From an uncultured Pirellula sp. (GTDB taxonomy: Bacteria; Planctomycetota; Planctomycetia; Pirellulales; Pirellulaceae), in NCBI GenBank assembly GCA_903858115.1, contig CAIOHR010000306.1, positions 19,583-83,582 on the forward strand: 64,000 bases of DNA, written 5' to 3'. Below, piece by piece: positions 25,993-35,357 of this stretch. The notes beneath the pieces were generated by a model that was given only the letters and a program-made list of their open reading frames with translations, was not told where the DNA came from and searched no databases. Numbering within the stretch: position 1 is the stretch's first letter; every line of letters begins with the position of its first letter. A program made the position numbers and the translations under genes.

Positions 25993-27456
25993 TTAGCCAA
26001 GCACTCCCCGGATGACTTGGCCATGAACGTCCGTCAATCGTCGATTGATGCCGTTATGATAAAAGGTCAGTTTCTCGTGATCCAATCCAAGTAGGTGCAA
26101 GATCGTTGCATGGAAGTCGGGAATCGTCACTTTATTCTCCGCTGTGAAGAATCCGATCTCGTCCGAACTGCCATAACGAATACCTGGCTTGATGCCAGCA
26201 CCTGCTAAGAAGCAAGTGAATGCACTAGGATGATGGTCGCGACCTGGCGAACCGATCCCTTGCGTCGCAGGTCCACGCCCAAACTCTGTCGTCCAAACAA
26301 AGAGCGTATCTTCCAACATGCCTCGCTGTTTCAAATCCCTAAGCAACGCTGCGACCGGCTTGTCCATCGTCAACGCTTGCGCATCATGATTCTCTCGAAC
26401 GTTTTCATGTCCATCCCAATTGATACGTGGGGATCCAAACGAACCACCGTTGAGGATCTGAACGAATCGGACACCTCGTTCCAGTAGCCTTCGCGCGGTC
26501 AAGCAGTTCTTCGCAAAGCCTTTGTTCGCCGCTTCATTCAATCCGTACATCTGTTGCATGCTCTCAGTCTCCTGCGACAAATCCGTCGCCTCGGGAATAC
26601 TCGATTGCATTTGGGCAGCCAGTTCATAGCTTCGCAATCTTGCGGCAAAAGCACTGTCGCCAGGATTATTCGTGGCGAACTCTCGGTTCATGGTCGCCAA
26701 CAACTTCATATCGGACCGACGTGCGGATGCTGAGATACTCTTCGGTGTTTGCAGATCTGGGACAGGCTCACTCGATTGCGTTCGAAACGCAACCCCTTGA
26801 TGGTTTGCGGGTAAGAAACCAGAAGTCCAATTGATCGATCCACCTGCTGGCAAACCTCGTGGGTCAGGCAACACCACGAACGCTGGTAGGTTCTCGTTCT
26901 CCGTTCCTAATCCATAACTCAGCCATGAACCCATGCTTGGAAAACCATTCAAGGTAAATCCGCTGTTCATCTGAAAAGCAGCCGGCGTATGATTGTTGCT
27001 CTTGGCAACCATCGAGTGAATAAAGCAAACATCGTCCACACACTCAGCCAGATGAGGAAGCAAACTGCTAACCCAAGCTCCCGATTTACCGTGTTGGCGG
27101 AAAGGATAGACGCTCTTCATCAGCCGTCCGGGCTGACCAAAGAAGCCAAGATTCTCTCCTTTGTTTTCAAACGTCTTGCCATCGAGTCTTTCAAGCTCTG
27201 GTTTATAATCGAAGGTGTCCAAATGGCTCACGCCACCTGCGCAGAAGATCTGGACGATTCGTTTCGCCTTCGGAGTAAAGTGCGGACTGAGCGAGGAACT
27301 GCTTGGCGTATCGCCCGCTATCACATTTTCGCGGTTCAACATCCACGCCAAGGCAATGGCCCCGAGTCCTCCTCCCGCGTTCCATAAGAAATGGCGACGA
27401 TCGAACGGAACTTTTTGTTCAATAAAGGAACGAATCGAGCGATCATTAGCGGACAT
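25993..27456 (-). CDS. DUF1501 protein paired with PSD1 cytochrome
   Basis: A 487-residue protein from ATG 27456, which overlaps the upstream PSD1 gene by 11 bp. The Tat-like leader is DRRHFLWNAGGGLGAIALAW. Family segments include CAGGVSHLDTFDYKPELE, HSMVAKSNNHTPAAFQMNSG and TTEFGRGPATQGIGSPGRDHH. DUF1501/PSD1 pairs are a hallmark of Planctomycetes. The overlap shows these two are translated together and likely form an exported complex, with PSD1 as the heme partner. The C-terminus ends with a typical YHNGINRRLTDVHG tail. Confidence 0.9.
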   Translation of the reverse strand: MSANDRSIRSFIEQKVPFDRRHFLWNAGGGLGAIALAWMLNRENVIAGDTPSSSSLSPHFTPKAKRIVQIFCAGGVSHLDTFDYKPELERLDGKTFENKGENLGFFGQPGRLMKSVYPFRQHGKSGAWVSSLLPHLAECVDDVCFIHSMVAKSNNHTPAAFQMNSGFTLNGFPSMGSWLSYGLGTENENLPAFVVLPDPRGLPAGGSINWTSGFLPANHQGVAFRTQSSEPVPDLQTPKSISASARRSDMKLLATMNREFATNNPGDSAFAARLRSYELAAQMQSSIPEATDLSQETESMQQMYGLNEAANKGFAKNCLTARRLLERGVRFVQILNGGSFGSPRINWDGHENVRENHDAQALTMDKPVAALLRDLKQRGMLEDTLFVWTTEFGRGPATQGIGSPGRDHHPSAFTCFLAGAGIKPGIRYGSSDEIGFFTAENKVTIPDFHATILHLLGLDHEKLTFYHNGINRRLTDVHGQVIRGVLG

Positions 27457-30400
27457 AAACAAACTCCGTGGAATTGAAGAGCGCCCAACATACACTTGGC
27501 AAACCTCGTTCGTTCGCGGCCGCACGTGCCCGCTGCCGTTCTTCGTTATTCGGCTTTCTGCTCAACGCAAACTCGTATACGAAGTCGATCGCATTTTCGA
27601 AATCTCCGTTTGCAGATTGAATAGCTCGCTCCGATAGGTGGTTGGATTGCCGCTGAATAAAGGCGTTGTTCATCAATTCGAGCGCCTGGAGAGGAGTGGT
27701 TGTCACTCCTCGCTTTGGCGTCTTTACCGAAGGATCAGGACAATCGAACGAATCGAGAAGTGGGTCTTTGCCACTGTTGACGTTGATACGATACACGGTA
27801 CGTCGCTGAAACTCTGGCTCGGCGCGATCCACTGGAGTATAAAAAGTCGCATTGAACTCGGTAGTTGTGAAAGGCCGAAATCCGGGGCCACCCATTTTCG
27901 TATTGAGCTGACCGCTGACAGAAAGTATCGCGTCGCGAATCGCTTCGGCTTCCAATCGCCGGGGAGCGAATCGCCATAGCAGACGGTTGTCAGCATCGAT
28001 TGCCGCAGCGGATGGCTGGAATGCGGACGCTTGTCGATAGGTTTCCGATTGCACAATGAGTCGATGCAGTGCTTTCATACTCCAACCGTTCTCGATGAAG
28101 TTGACTGCAAGCCAATCCAACAATTCAGGATGACTCGGTCGCTCACCGCTAACACCAAAATCATTGGGTGTTCCAACCAGTCCTTGTCCAAAATGGAGAT
28201 GCCAAGTCCGGTTGACCATGACTCGCGCTGGCAGAGGATTGTGATCACTGGCCAGCCATTCTGCAAACTTCAATCGGCGATCTTTTTCCGGGGCATCAGC
28301 AGTCAATCCAAAATTGGGATCCAAATCTACGATAGCCGAGAGCCCGGATGGCGTCACTTCTTCATCCGGTGAGTTGACGTCACCACGTACCAGTCGTTTG
28401 GTCGTCGCTGGCTGAACGCGAACACCGACATACGAGACCGGGAGCTTTGCTAGTTCGCTCAACGATGTCTTCGCACGTTGCAGTTCGGTCAATGCATGCG
28501 AATGAGTAGCGGACTGTTCTGGACTCAGATTGGCGATGATATCCTCTTTCGAGACGGACGCTCCATGGGCACGATAAGATTGAGCGACCTCTTCATTGGT
28601 CAGCGCGCGATCGTACAAAGATGCTTGTTGAATCTCGCCAAGTAGCCAAGGTTTGCCCCCGCCAGTGTGCCGACGGCCAAGTAGAATCCGAGCATCACCT
28701 GCGGCGAACGTCGGAATCGGAGATGAGGATTGGTAAGGACTGCCCTGAGGCTGACCGTTTCGGAAAAAGGTGATCGTGTTGTCTGACGAATAAACGATCG
28801 CGACATGGATAAGAGTGCTGGGTGATGAAGTTTCTTCGGAAGCACGGAAAGCCTTCGTCCGAGAAAAGTTCTCGCTACCCGAGATCCACTCCTTTGGCTT
28901 TTGTTCGCCGAATACGATCGCGTCAAATACTTGCCCATTGCTAGACTCAATGGAAATGGCCGCACCGCCGCTCTGATCTAAGTTCGCTAGTGCGACCCAG
29001 GCTTCCAAGGTCTTTTCGCGAATATCTTTCGTGATTGGCTTTGATTGAAAGTAGGCACCTTCTTTTGGCAGGTGCAGCGATCCACGCGACGGATCTGAAT
29101 TTTTGATCAACGCTCCGCCTTTCAATTCACCGGGAAGTATACTGGCTTCATCTTCGCTGAATGTCCATTTGGCGTAGGGAGTAGGGCCTACCGCGATGGA
29201 ACCCGCAGGGCGTTTGGCAATCGTCTGCTTCGCGCCTTCGGATTCGATGTTGTTCAGTGTAGTTGTCGCAAGATCGATTTCGCGTTGCAGGTTTTTTTGG
29301 CGATTCTCACGGGCAGCGATCTCTGCCTTGGTTGCGATAGTTCTTTCGCCATGCTTGACCCCTTCAAAGACGGATTTGATGCGGTAATAGTCCTCGTGAG
29401 GAATCGGATCAAATTTATGGGAATGGCATCGTGCACAGTTGATGGTCAATCCCAGGAATGACTGTCCTACGACGCCAATCAAATCTTCGAGTTCATCTTC
29501 TCGCGTGATAGATCGTTGTGTTTGATTCTTTTGACTGTTTCCCGCTTGATCCCATGGGCCACACACGAGAAGGCTAGTTGCGACGATCCCATCGGTAGTC
29601 ATCGGCTCCATGACATCGCCCGCGATTTGCTCCTTCATGAACTGGTTGTAAGGTTTATCTTCATTGAAGCTTTTGATGACGTAATCGCGATAGTGCCAAG
29701 CGTTCTCGCGAAGTCGATCGTACTCGAAGCCTTGGCTCTCGGTGTATCGTGCAATGTCGAGCCAATGCCGTGCCCAACGTTCGCCATAATGAGGTGATGC
29801 GAGAAGACGATCTACAAGATTGCTATAGGCTTGGTCGGAACGGTCATTCACAAACGCATCAACTTCCGATGGGCTCGGTGGCAATCCGATCAAGTCGAAA
29901 GACAATCGACGAATCAGTGTTCGGCGATCAGCTTCTACAGATCGATGAATTCCTTTCGCCATCAGCTCGCGTTGAATGAAGGCATCCAAAGGGTTGGGGT
30001 GATCGGCGGGCGGTGTTGGCTTTACGAGTCGTTGGAGCGACCAGTGCGAGCTGCGTTGGCGTTGGTGTCCGGCAAACTCATCAGGCCAGATTGCACCATC
30101 ATCGATCCAGGTACGAAGTAACCGGAGTTCATTGCTGGAGAGGGATGGTTTGCCACTATCTTTCGGAGGCATGAACATGCCCTCTTCGTCCCCGTTGACG
30201 TAGCGAAAGAGAGGGCTGTTCTTCGCATCCGTAGGACGGATAACGATATCTCCGCTATCACCTCCTTTCTGCGCAATGTCACGATTGTCGAGCCGGTAGC
30301 CGCTCTCTTGCTTGTTCGGTCCGTGGCACTCGTAACAGTGCTTTTGAAAAATCGGCAAAATCTCTTTGGCGAAATCAACGTCTCCCCTCGCCAGTTGAGA

Positions 30401-30475
30401 AGTGGCGAAATTAGAAAGAAGGAGAATGGAGGCAATTGTTGGCCAGTACCGCCCAGGGAACGCATTGTCTGACAT
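27446..30475 (-). CDS. PSCyt1/PSCyt2/PSD1 cytochrome with inserted LamG domain
   Basis: A 1009-residue protein from ATG 30475 with a signal peptide (SILLLSNFATSQLARG). The planctomycete cytochrome domain PSCyt1 follows, with heme motif CYECH near residues 45-50. Next is PSCyt2/DUF1549 with WARHWLDIARY and a second CARCHSHKFDPI heme-like motif at about 345. Residues ~440-640 form a LamG-type concanavalin domain (LEAWVALANLDQSGGAAISI, ILLGRRHTGGGKPWLLGEI), then comes PSD1/DUF1553 (VMVNRTWHLHFGQGLVGTPND and late DCPDPSVKTPKRGVTTTPLQAL). It likely binds a polymer through LamG and moves electrons at the cell surface. The specific substrate is unknown. Confidence 0.9.
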   Translation of the reverse strand: MSDNAFPGRYWPTIASILLLSNFATSQLARGDVDFAKEILPIFQKHCYECHGPNKQESGYRLDNRDIAQKGGDSGDIVIRPTDAKNSPLFRYVNGDEEGMFMPPKDSGKPSLSSNELRLLRTWIDDGAIWPDEFAGHQRQRSSHWSLQRLVKPTPPADHPNPLDAFIQRELMAKGIHRSVEADRRTLIRRLSFDLIGLPPSPSEVDAFVNDRSDQAYSNLVDRLLASPHYGERWARHWLDIARYTESQGFEYDRLRENAWHYRDYVIKSFNEDKPYNQFMKEQIAGDVMEPMTTDGIVATSLLVCGPWDQAGNSQKNQTQRSITREDELEDLIGVVGQSFLGLTINCARCHSHKFDPIPHEDYYRIKSVFEGVKHGERTIATKAEIAARENRQKNLQREIDLATTTLNNIESEGAKQTIAKRPAGSIAVGPTPYAKWTFSEDEASILPGELKGGALIKNSDPSRGSLHLPKEGAYFQSKPITKDIREKTLEAWVALANLDQSGGAAISIESSNGQVFDAIVFGEQKPKEWISGSENFSRTKAFRASEETSSPSTLIHVAIVYSSDNTITFFRNGQPQGSPYQSSSPIPTFAAGDARILLGRRHTGGGKPWLLGEIQQASLYDRALTNEEVAQSYRAHGASVSKEDIIANLSPEQSATHSHALTELQRAKTSLSELAKLPVSYVGVRVQPATTKRLVRGDVNSPDEEVTPSGLSAIVDLDPNFGLTADAPEKDRRLKFAEWLASDHNPLPARVMVNRTWHLHFGQGLVGTPNDFGVSGERPSHPELLDWLAVNFIENGWSMKALHRLIVQSETYRQASAFQPSAAAIDADNRLLWRFAPRRLEAEAIRDAILSVSGQLNTKMGGPGFRPFTTTEFNATFYTPVDRAEPEFQRRTVYRINVNSGKDPLLDSFDCPDPSVKTPKRGVTTTPLQALELMNNAFIQRQSNHLSERAIQSANGDFENAIDFVYEFALSRKPNNEERQRARAAANERGLPSVCWALFNSTEFVYVR

Positions 30476-30800
30476 GGAGAGGGGGTTCCGGAGTCGAGAA
30501 CCAAACAAGCAGGTAGGATATCTGCTGATTGTACATCAAAGCCGACTGTCGTGGATCGCTCCGCCGATCCTCTGTGCTCGAATAATCTGAGATGAATATA
30601 GATCCGAGAAGGAAACTATTTCCGTTATCGGTTTGTGCGCAGTCAAGGATGACCGGCGGAGCGGTTCGCGACTATCTTTCGCAAACGAATATCTGCGGCA
30701 TTGGTTCACGATCGGCCAGCGTGGGGTTAGAATCACGAATTCTCCAAGTCGCAATACGACGCGATCGACTTGGTCGCTCTCCAACGAACGTAGAATCTCG
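30476..30800. other. 325-bp divergent regulatory gap
   Basis: Between the PSD1 gene and the FG-GAP operon. It holds the palindromic repeat at 30551-30571 and must contain two promoters. In-frame codons upstream of 30801 are open but lack a start or leader that fits a lipoprotein. Confidence 0.5.
30551..30571. repeat. Palindromic repeat, left copy (GGATCGCTCCGCCGATCC core)
   Basis: The core has 6-bp arms GGATCG/CGATCC around CTCCGC. With its flanks GTG and T it matches the copy at 40101-40121 at 20 of 21 positions. The two copies bracket the four-gene operon at 30801-40095. Probably a dispersed REP-like element. Confidence 0.7.
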
Positions 30801-33800
30801 ATGAAAAACCCTAAAGGCAGTCTCTTCGTTGTTGTGGTTGGATGCTTTTCCTTGACGTTGCCTTCCATAGCGGGGTGTAATCCTCAAAAGGATGCTGGGA
30901 CTTCCGCTACAGAAGCTTCCAAGAGCGGAGTGCCTGTCGAGATTGTCTCACTCAAAAATCGAGCTGTCGCACTCCTTGAGAATGGGGCCGAATCGGATAA
31001 AAACGGAAAGCTGCTATCGGAAGCAGCGGACGGATTTCGAAAGATCGCGAAGGATGTTCCCAAGGATCCGCTGGGGCTACAGAACCTTTGCATCGCATTG
31101 CTCTCGCGTCTCAAACAATCCGACCATGGGGAATCCTCGGATACCTCCAAGGCGTTGAGTCGTGAACTAAAGGACTCGATCGAATCCTTGCGCAAGATGT
31201 TGCCCGACGCTCCGGACGCGGATGTGCTGGAGAGTCGGTATCTCCAATTAGTCAATGAACGCGAATCGGCCATCCAAAAGATGCGAGCGGCCACGTCTCG
31301 CATAAATGCAACAGCCGATACGCATTACCAGTTGGCCCAATTGCTTCGTGCGGAACTAGGGAATGCCACAAGCGATGAGATTCGCACGTCCTTGGAGTCA
31401 GCTATCAAACTGGCTCCGAACAATCTGGTGCTCGCTGCTGCCTATGTCGACGCTCTTGCCAAAGCGAGCAATCCGAAATTGATCGACGAGATCTCTCGAT
31501 GTCGAGAATTGTTTCAATCGTTGACCGCTCGAACGAACAGCAGCATCACCAAGCTTCTTGATAAAGGGAGCGAGGCCGCCAGCAAGTCGGATTGGAGGAC
31601 CGCACAAACGCAAATGGCATTCTTGCGCAACGTCCTTTTGGCGGAAGTCGCATATCAGAATGATATGAACTTGCTCGAGCCCCATGTTCTCGAGTACATC
31701 CGATTGAATTTCCAAAACGCCACTCAAGTCCCCGTCAGTACGAACGCGGGTGCGTCGACAAAGTTGTCGTTCGATCTAAAGCCACTATCCATCGACATCG
31801 AAGGCGTTACGAGTATTGCGTCCGAGGACTTCGATTTGGATGGAGTGATGGATCTAGTCATTGCAACCCAAGGAGGGATCACCGTCTTTGGTTCAAAGTC
31901 CAAGTCGGAGTTCACGGCATTGCTTTCGACCGAGTTGGATATCAAGGCCACAGGGATCGTGCTCGCCGATTTAGATCACGATTTCCAATTGCGAAAAGAT
32001 GAACTTCCACCGTCCGCGTTACCGACAACGAATCCGCCTGATGTCCCTTCATCGTCGACGGCAAACTTGGTGGACACCGATGTAGATTTGATTGCGTTCG
32101 GGACCGATGGAATTCGTTTGTTCAAGAATGAACTCGATAAAGAGTCAGGCAAACGAACTCTGATCGTAATGCCCCAAGCGGAAGATTTTTCAGCCTTGAA
32201 AGGAATCCAGTCAGTTGCGGTGATCGATTTGGATCACGATTCCGATTTGGATATGTGCGTCTCTTCAAACGAGGGGGTTTCGTTGTGGTCGAATCGCGGC
32301 GATTGGACCTTTGCAAACTTTACCGCTTATTCGTCTTTTCCCAAGGAGTCGCGGGCTTGGAGTTCGATCGCTGCATTGGATTTGGATCGCAACGTACTCA
32401 ATGATTTTCTTTTGGGATCCGAAGACGGCTTGCCTGTGATGCTCGCAAATAGTTTGCATGGGCGTTATCAAGTGCGAGATTTATCGTGGCCCAAAGAACT
32501 GAGTGGTGCATGCCGTTTCGTGGAGGCTATCGATGTCAACAGCGATGCTTGTTGGGATATCATTTCTTGTGGAAAAGCGGGCCTTTTCCTAACGACGATG
32601 AAATCGCCAGGCCATCGTCGCTGGGTGCCAGACAGTACGGTCAAGTTGTCGACGAAGCCGATGACGGGGCTCACAACGTGCGATTTCGATAACGATGGAT
32701 TGATGGACTGTGTCTCGTGGGGGCTTCGGGGCATGGAGTTGTTCCGTGGTAATGCGGATGGACAAATGGTGTTAGATCCGGTCTCCTTGAGCACTCCGCA
32801 ACCCATCACGCAATGTGTCGTTATGGATTTCGACCAAGATGGCGACGATGACATGGTCTTATTACCGGAGAATGGGAAGCTTCAGTCTTTCGTCAATCAA
32901 GGAGGCAATGCGAACAAATCGCTAGAGGTAGTGCTCCGAGCGGACGAGGAGGGGAAGCAGCGTCCGCGTGAACGATGCAATATGCACGGCGTGGGAAGTC
33001 TGCTTGAACTTAAATCTGGTGGTCGATATCAATCGCGCATCGTGCGTGGCACTCGAACGAAGCTCGGGCTTGGTGCGCAAAGTGAAGCGGATTTGTTGCG
33101 TATCGTATGGACCAACGGCATTCCCAACAATGTCCTTAACTTGGCGAACCGGTCGACCATCTTCGACCAACAGAACTTGGGCGGTTCGTGTCCTTATCTT
33201 TATGCTTGGAATGGTGAGCGGTTTGAATTTTGTACCGACTGCCTTTGGGCTGCTCCTATCGGTCTGCAATTTGCGCAGGGAGTTGCAGCTCCGACGCGAG
33301 AATGGGAGTACTTGAAGATCGATGGCTCTGCCATTCAGCCACGTGACGGCAAGTACATTCTTCAAGTGACCGAAGAGCTTTGGGAAGCGGCTTACTTTGA
33401 CGCCGTGCAGTTGATTGCCATCGATCACCCGAAGGAGATCGATGTCTATACCAATGAGAAAGTCGGACCGCCGGATGTTGCACAATTTCGAGTGCACACA
33501 GTAAAGAATCGACTCATTCCGAAATCAGTCACAGATCAAAAGGGTAAAGATTGGTCGACGACCATTGCCAAACGCGATCAGCACTTTACTCGCTGTTGGG
33601 AGATCGGTTTCAATCAAGGGTTGGTCGAGACCCATTGGCTCGAGATCGACCTCAATGAATCACGGGGCAATTCCGAGGAATTGACTTTGTTTCTGACCGG
33701 ATGGGTCTTTCCGACTTGCACCTCTTTGAACTTGGCAATGACAGAAAACCCGCTTCGCCCACGGTTGAGGCCACCGGCAATTCACGTTCCCGATCGCGAT

Positions 33801-34484
33801 GGAAACTGGGTTGAGGTCGTCCCGTACGCAGGCTTCCCGGGAGGCAAGACCAAGACGATCGCCATGGACTTGACGGGTAAATTTTTGAGCGAGGATCATC
33901 GGGTGCGGATCGTCACGAACATGGAACTTTGCTGGGACGAAGTCTTCTTCACTCGGGGGGAGGTCGCCAGTAAGCCAGAGGATTTCCGTCTTTCGCCGTT
34001 AAAGCTGGAACGAGCGGAGCTTCGTTACCGAGGATTTTCGGAGCTTATCGCTCAGTCGGGGAACGCTCCGAAACGTTACGAATACAATAAAGTGACGGCA
34101 GAGTCGATTTGGCCGCCCATGAGCGGTGCGTTTACTCGCTTTGGTGAGGTCACGGAGTTGGTCGCAACCGCGGATGATATGCAAGTGGTGATGGGGGCAG
34201 GGGATGAACTGACGCTTGAGTTTCCCGTAGGAACGGATCCGCTGCCCGAGGGCTGGGTCCGAGATTTCATCCTCTACAATGTTGGATGGGACAAGGATGC
34301 CGACTTGAATACAATTCACGGTCAGCAGGTCGAGCCTTTGCCATTTCGAGGCATGACGCAATATCCGTACGAGCCAGATCAGTCATTCCCGTCGACACCG
34401 AAGCATGAGGAGTACTTGCGAAAGTATCAAACCCGAGAGCAAAATTTGAATTCATTTTGGAACCAAGTAAGAGACGCACTGTGA
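30801..34484 (+). CDS. FG-GAP/CRTAC1-like lipoprotein with helical N-terminus
   Basis: A 1227-residue protein. ATG 30801 is chosen because it opens a lipoprotein signal (VVVGCFSLTLPSIAGC, lipobox Cys near residue 28). Residues ~40-300 are helical with TPR-like repeats. Residues ~330-760 hold VCBS/FG-GAP-like Asp-rich loops: DFDLDGVMDLVIAT, DLDHDSDLDMCV, DFDNDGLMDCVSW and DFDQDGDDDMVLL, typical of beta-propeller calcium sites. An ASPIC/UnbV-like piece (GVGSLLELKSGGRYQSRIV, LLRIVWTNG) follows near 790-840. After it comes a long C-terminal region beginning PYLYAWNGERFEFCTDCLW. The gene heads the operon and overlaps the next by GTGA. The C-terminal region may be an enzyme or adhesive domain; I cannot name it. 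Confidence 0.75.
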   Translation: MKNPKGSLFVVVVGCFSLTLPSIAGCNPQKDAGTSATEASKSGVPVEIVSLKNRAVALLENGAESDKNGKLLSEAADGFRKIAKDVPKDPLGLQNLCIALLSRLKQSDHGESSDTSKALSRELKDSIESLRKMLPDAPDADVLESRYLQLVNERESAIQKMRAATSRINATADTHYQLAQLLRAELGNATSDEIRTSLESAIKLAPNNLVLAAAYVDALAKASNPKLIDEISRCRELFQSLTARTNSSITKLLDKGSEAASKSDWRTAQTQMAFLRNVLLAEVAYQNDMNLLEPHVLEYIRLNFQNATQVPVSTNAGASTKLSFDLKPLSIDIEGVTSIASEDFDLDGVMDLVIATQGGITVFGSKSKSEFTALLSTELDIKATGIVLADLDHDFQLRKDELPPSALPTTNPPDVPSSSTANLVDTDVDLIAFGTDGIRLFKNELDKESGKRTLIVMPQAEDFSALKGIQSVAVIDLDHDSDLDMCVSSNEGVSLWSNRGDWTFANFTAYSSFPKESRAWSSIAALDLDRNVLNDFLLGSEDGLPVMLANSLHGRYQVRDLSWPKELSGACRFVEAIDVNSDACWDIISCGKAGLFLTTMKSPGHRRWVPDSTVKLSTKPMTGLTTCDFDNDGLMDCVSWGLRGMELFRGNADGQMVLDPVSLSTPQPITQCVVMDFDQDGDDDMVLLPENGKLQSFVNQGGNANKSLEVVLRADEEGKQRPRERCNMHGVGSLLELKSGGRYQSRIVRGTRTKLGLGAQSEADLLRIVWTNGIPNNVLNLANRSTIFDQQNLGGSCPYLYAWNGERFEFCTDCLWAAPIGLQFAQGVAAPTREWEYLKIDGSAIQPRDGKYILQVTEELWEAAYFDAVQLIAIDHPKEIDVYTNEKVGPPDVAQFRVHTVKNRLIPKSVTDQKGKDWSTTIAKRDQHFTRCWEIGFNQGLVETHWLEIDLNESRGNSEELTLFLTGWVFPTCTSLNLAMTENPLRPRLRPPAIHVPDRDGNWVEVVPYAGFPGGKTKTIAMDLTGKFLSEDHRVRIVTNMELCWDEVFFTRGEVASKPEDFRLSPLKLERAELRYRGFSELIAQSGNAPKRYEYNKVTAESIWPPMSGAFTRFGEVTELVATADDMQVVMGAGDELTLEFPVGTDPLPEGWVRDFILYNVGWDKDADLNTIHGQQVEPLPFRGMTQYPYEPDQSFPSTPKHEEYLRKYQTREQNLNSFWNQVRDAL

Positions 34485-35350
34485 ACGATTGGCATGATGG
34501 GATGCGATGCGAGAACAACCCACGAGTCCTTGCGCGTGCGGTTGGAATTTTGCTGCTCGGTTTGTTTTGGAGCGGCAATTTGCTGGCCGATGGATTTCAG
34601 TATCCATTGGCTGTAGGGGTGGACTCCAATCGAACGATCTATGTGGTGGATCGAGATTTGCCTGGGATTTGGAAAGTTCAAGACGGCAAGCCCTCGATTT
34701 ACTTTCAAGGTTCCAAGAAGTTTCGCACACCTCTGAACGCTGTACGATGTCTGGCGTTTGACAGCAAAGGCGTTTTGTACGCAGGCGATTCTTCAACCCG
34801 TGAGGTTTATCGATTTGACGAACCAGGCAAACCAGTGCCGTTGACGAAAGGGGAGATCGGAATTCCGATGGCATTAGCTTTCGATTCGGTGGGCAATTTG
34901 TTTGTTGCGGACACCGAGCGGCATGTCATTTTCAAAATTGCAAAAGCCGATGGTGCTGTGACCCAATGGGCAAAGGTCCAAGGGCCGCGAGGAATTGCAG
35001 TCGATTCCAAGGATCGCGTTTTGGTGATCTCAAACTCGAAGCAGCCGCTAGTTCGTTTTAATGCGGATGCAAAGCAAGAAGTCGTTATCGGAGAACCGAT
35101 TTTCCAGTTTATCAATCACATGGTGCTGGACGGGAGTGATAATGCTTATATATGTGACGGTTATGCCAAAACCATATGGAAAGCGGCACCGGATGGAAAG
35201 ACGGAGAAGGTTTTTTCCGGTGAGCCATTGAAGCACCCAGTCGGAATCGCTCTCGACAAAGACCGGTTAATTATTGCCGATCCGCATTTGAAGCAAATTT
35301 TTTCCCTGCCGATAGAAGGGGAAAAAAAGCTCAAGCTTATTTCCCAATAG
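34481..35350 (+). CDS. Exported NHL/SMP-30-like beta-propeller protein
   Basis: A 289-residue protein read from GTG 34481 in the preceding stop (GTGA); ATG 34502 is an alternative. Signal peptide ARAVGILLLGLFWSGNLLAD. The rest is a six-bladed propeller of NHL type with repeated blades such as NRTIYVVDRDLPGIWKV, GVLYAGDSSTREVYRF, GNLFVADTERHVIFKI and NAYICDGYAKTIWKA. It is likely a periplasmic interaction partner or ligand-binding protein of this operon. No catalytic site was recognised. Confidence 0.75.
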   Translation: MNDWHDGMRCENNPRVLARAVGILLLGLFWSGNLLADGFQYPLAVGVDSNRTIYVVDRDLPGIWKVQDGKPSIYFQGSKKFRTPLNAVRCLAFDSKGVLYAGDSSTREVYRFDEPGKPVPLTKGEIGIPMALAFDSVGNLFVADTERHVIFKIAKADGAVTQWAKVQGPRGIAVDSKDRVLVISNSKQPLVRFNADAKQEVVIGEPIFQFINHMVLDGSDNAYICDGYAKTIWKAAPDGKTEKVFSGEPLKHPVGIALDKDRLIIADPHLKQIFSLPIEGEKKLKLISQ

Positions 35351-35357
35351 AGAAGTT

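Noticed and set aside
30633..30800. N-terminal extension of the FG-GAP lipoprotein
   Set aside because: Charged, non-leader sequence; ATG 30801 directly opens a lipoprotein signal.
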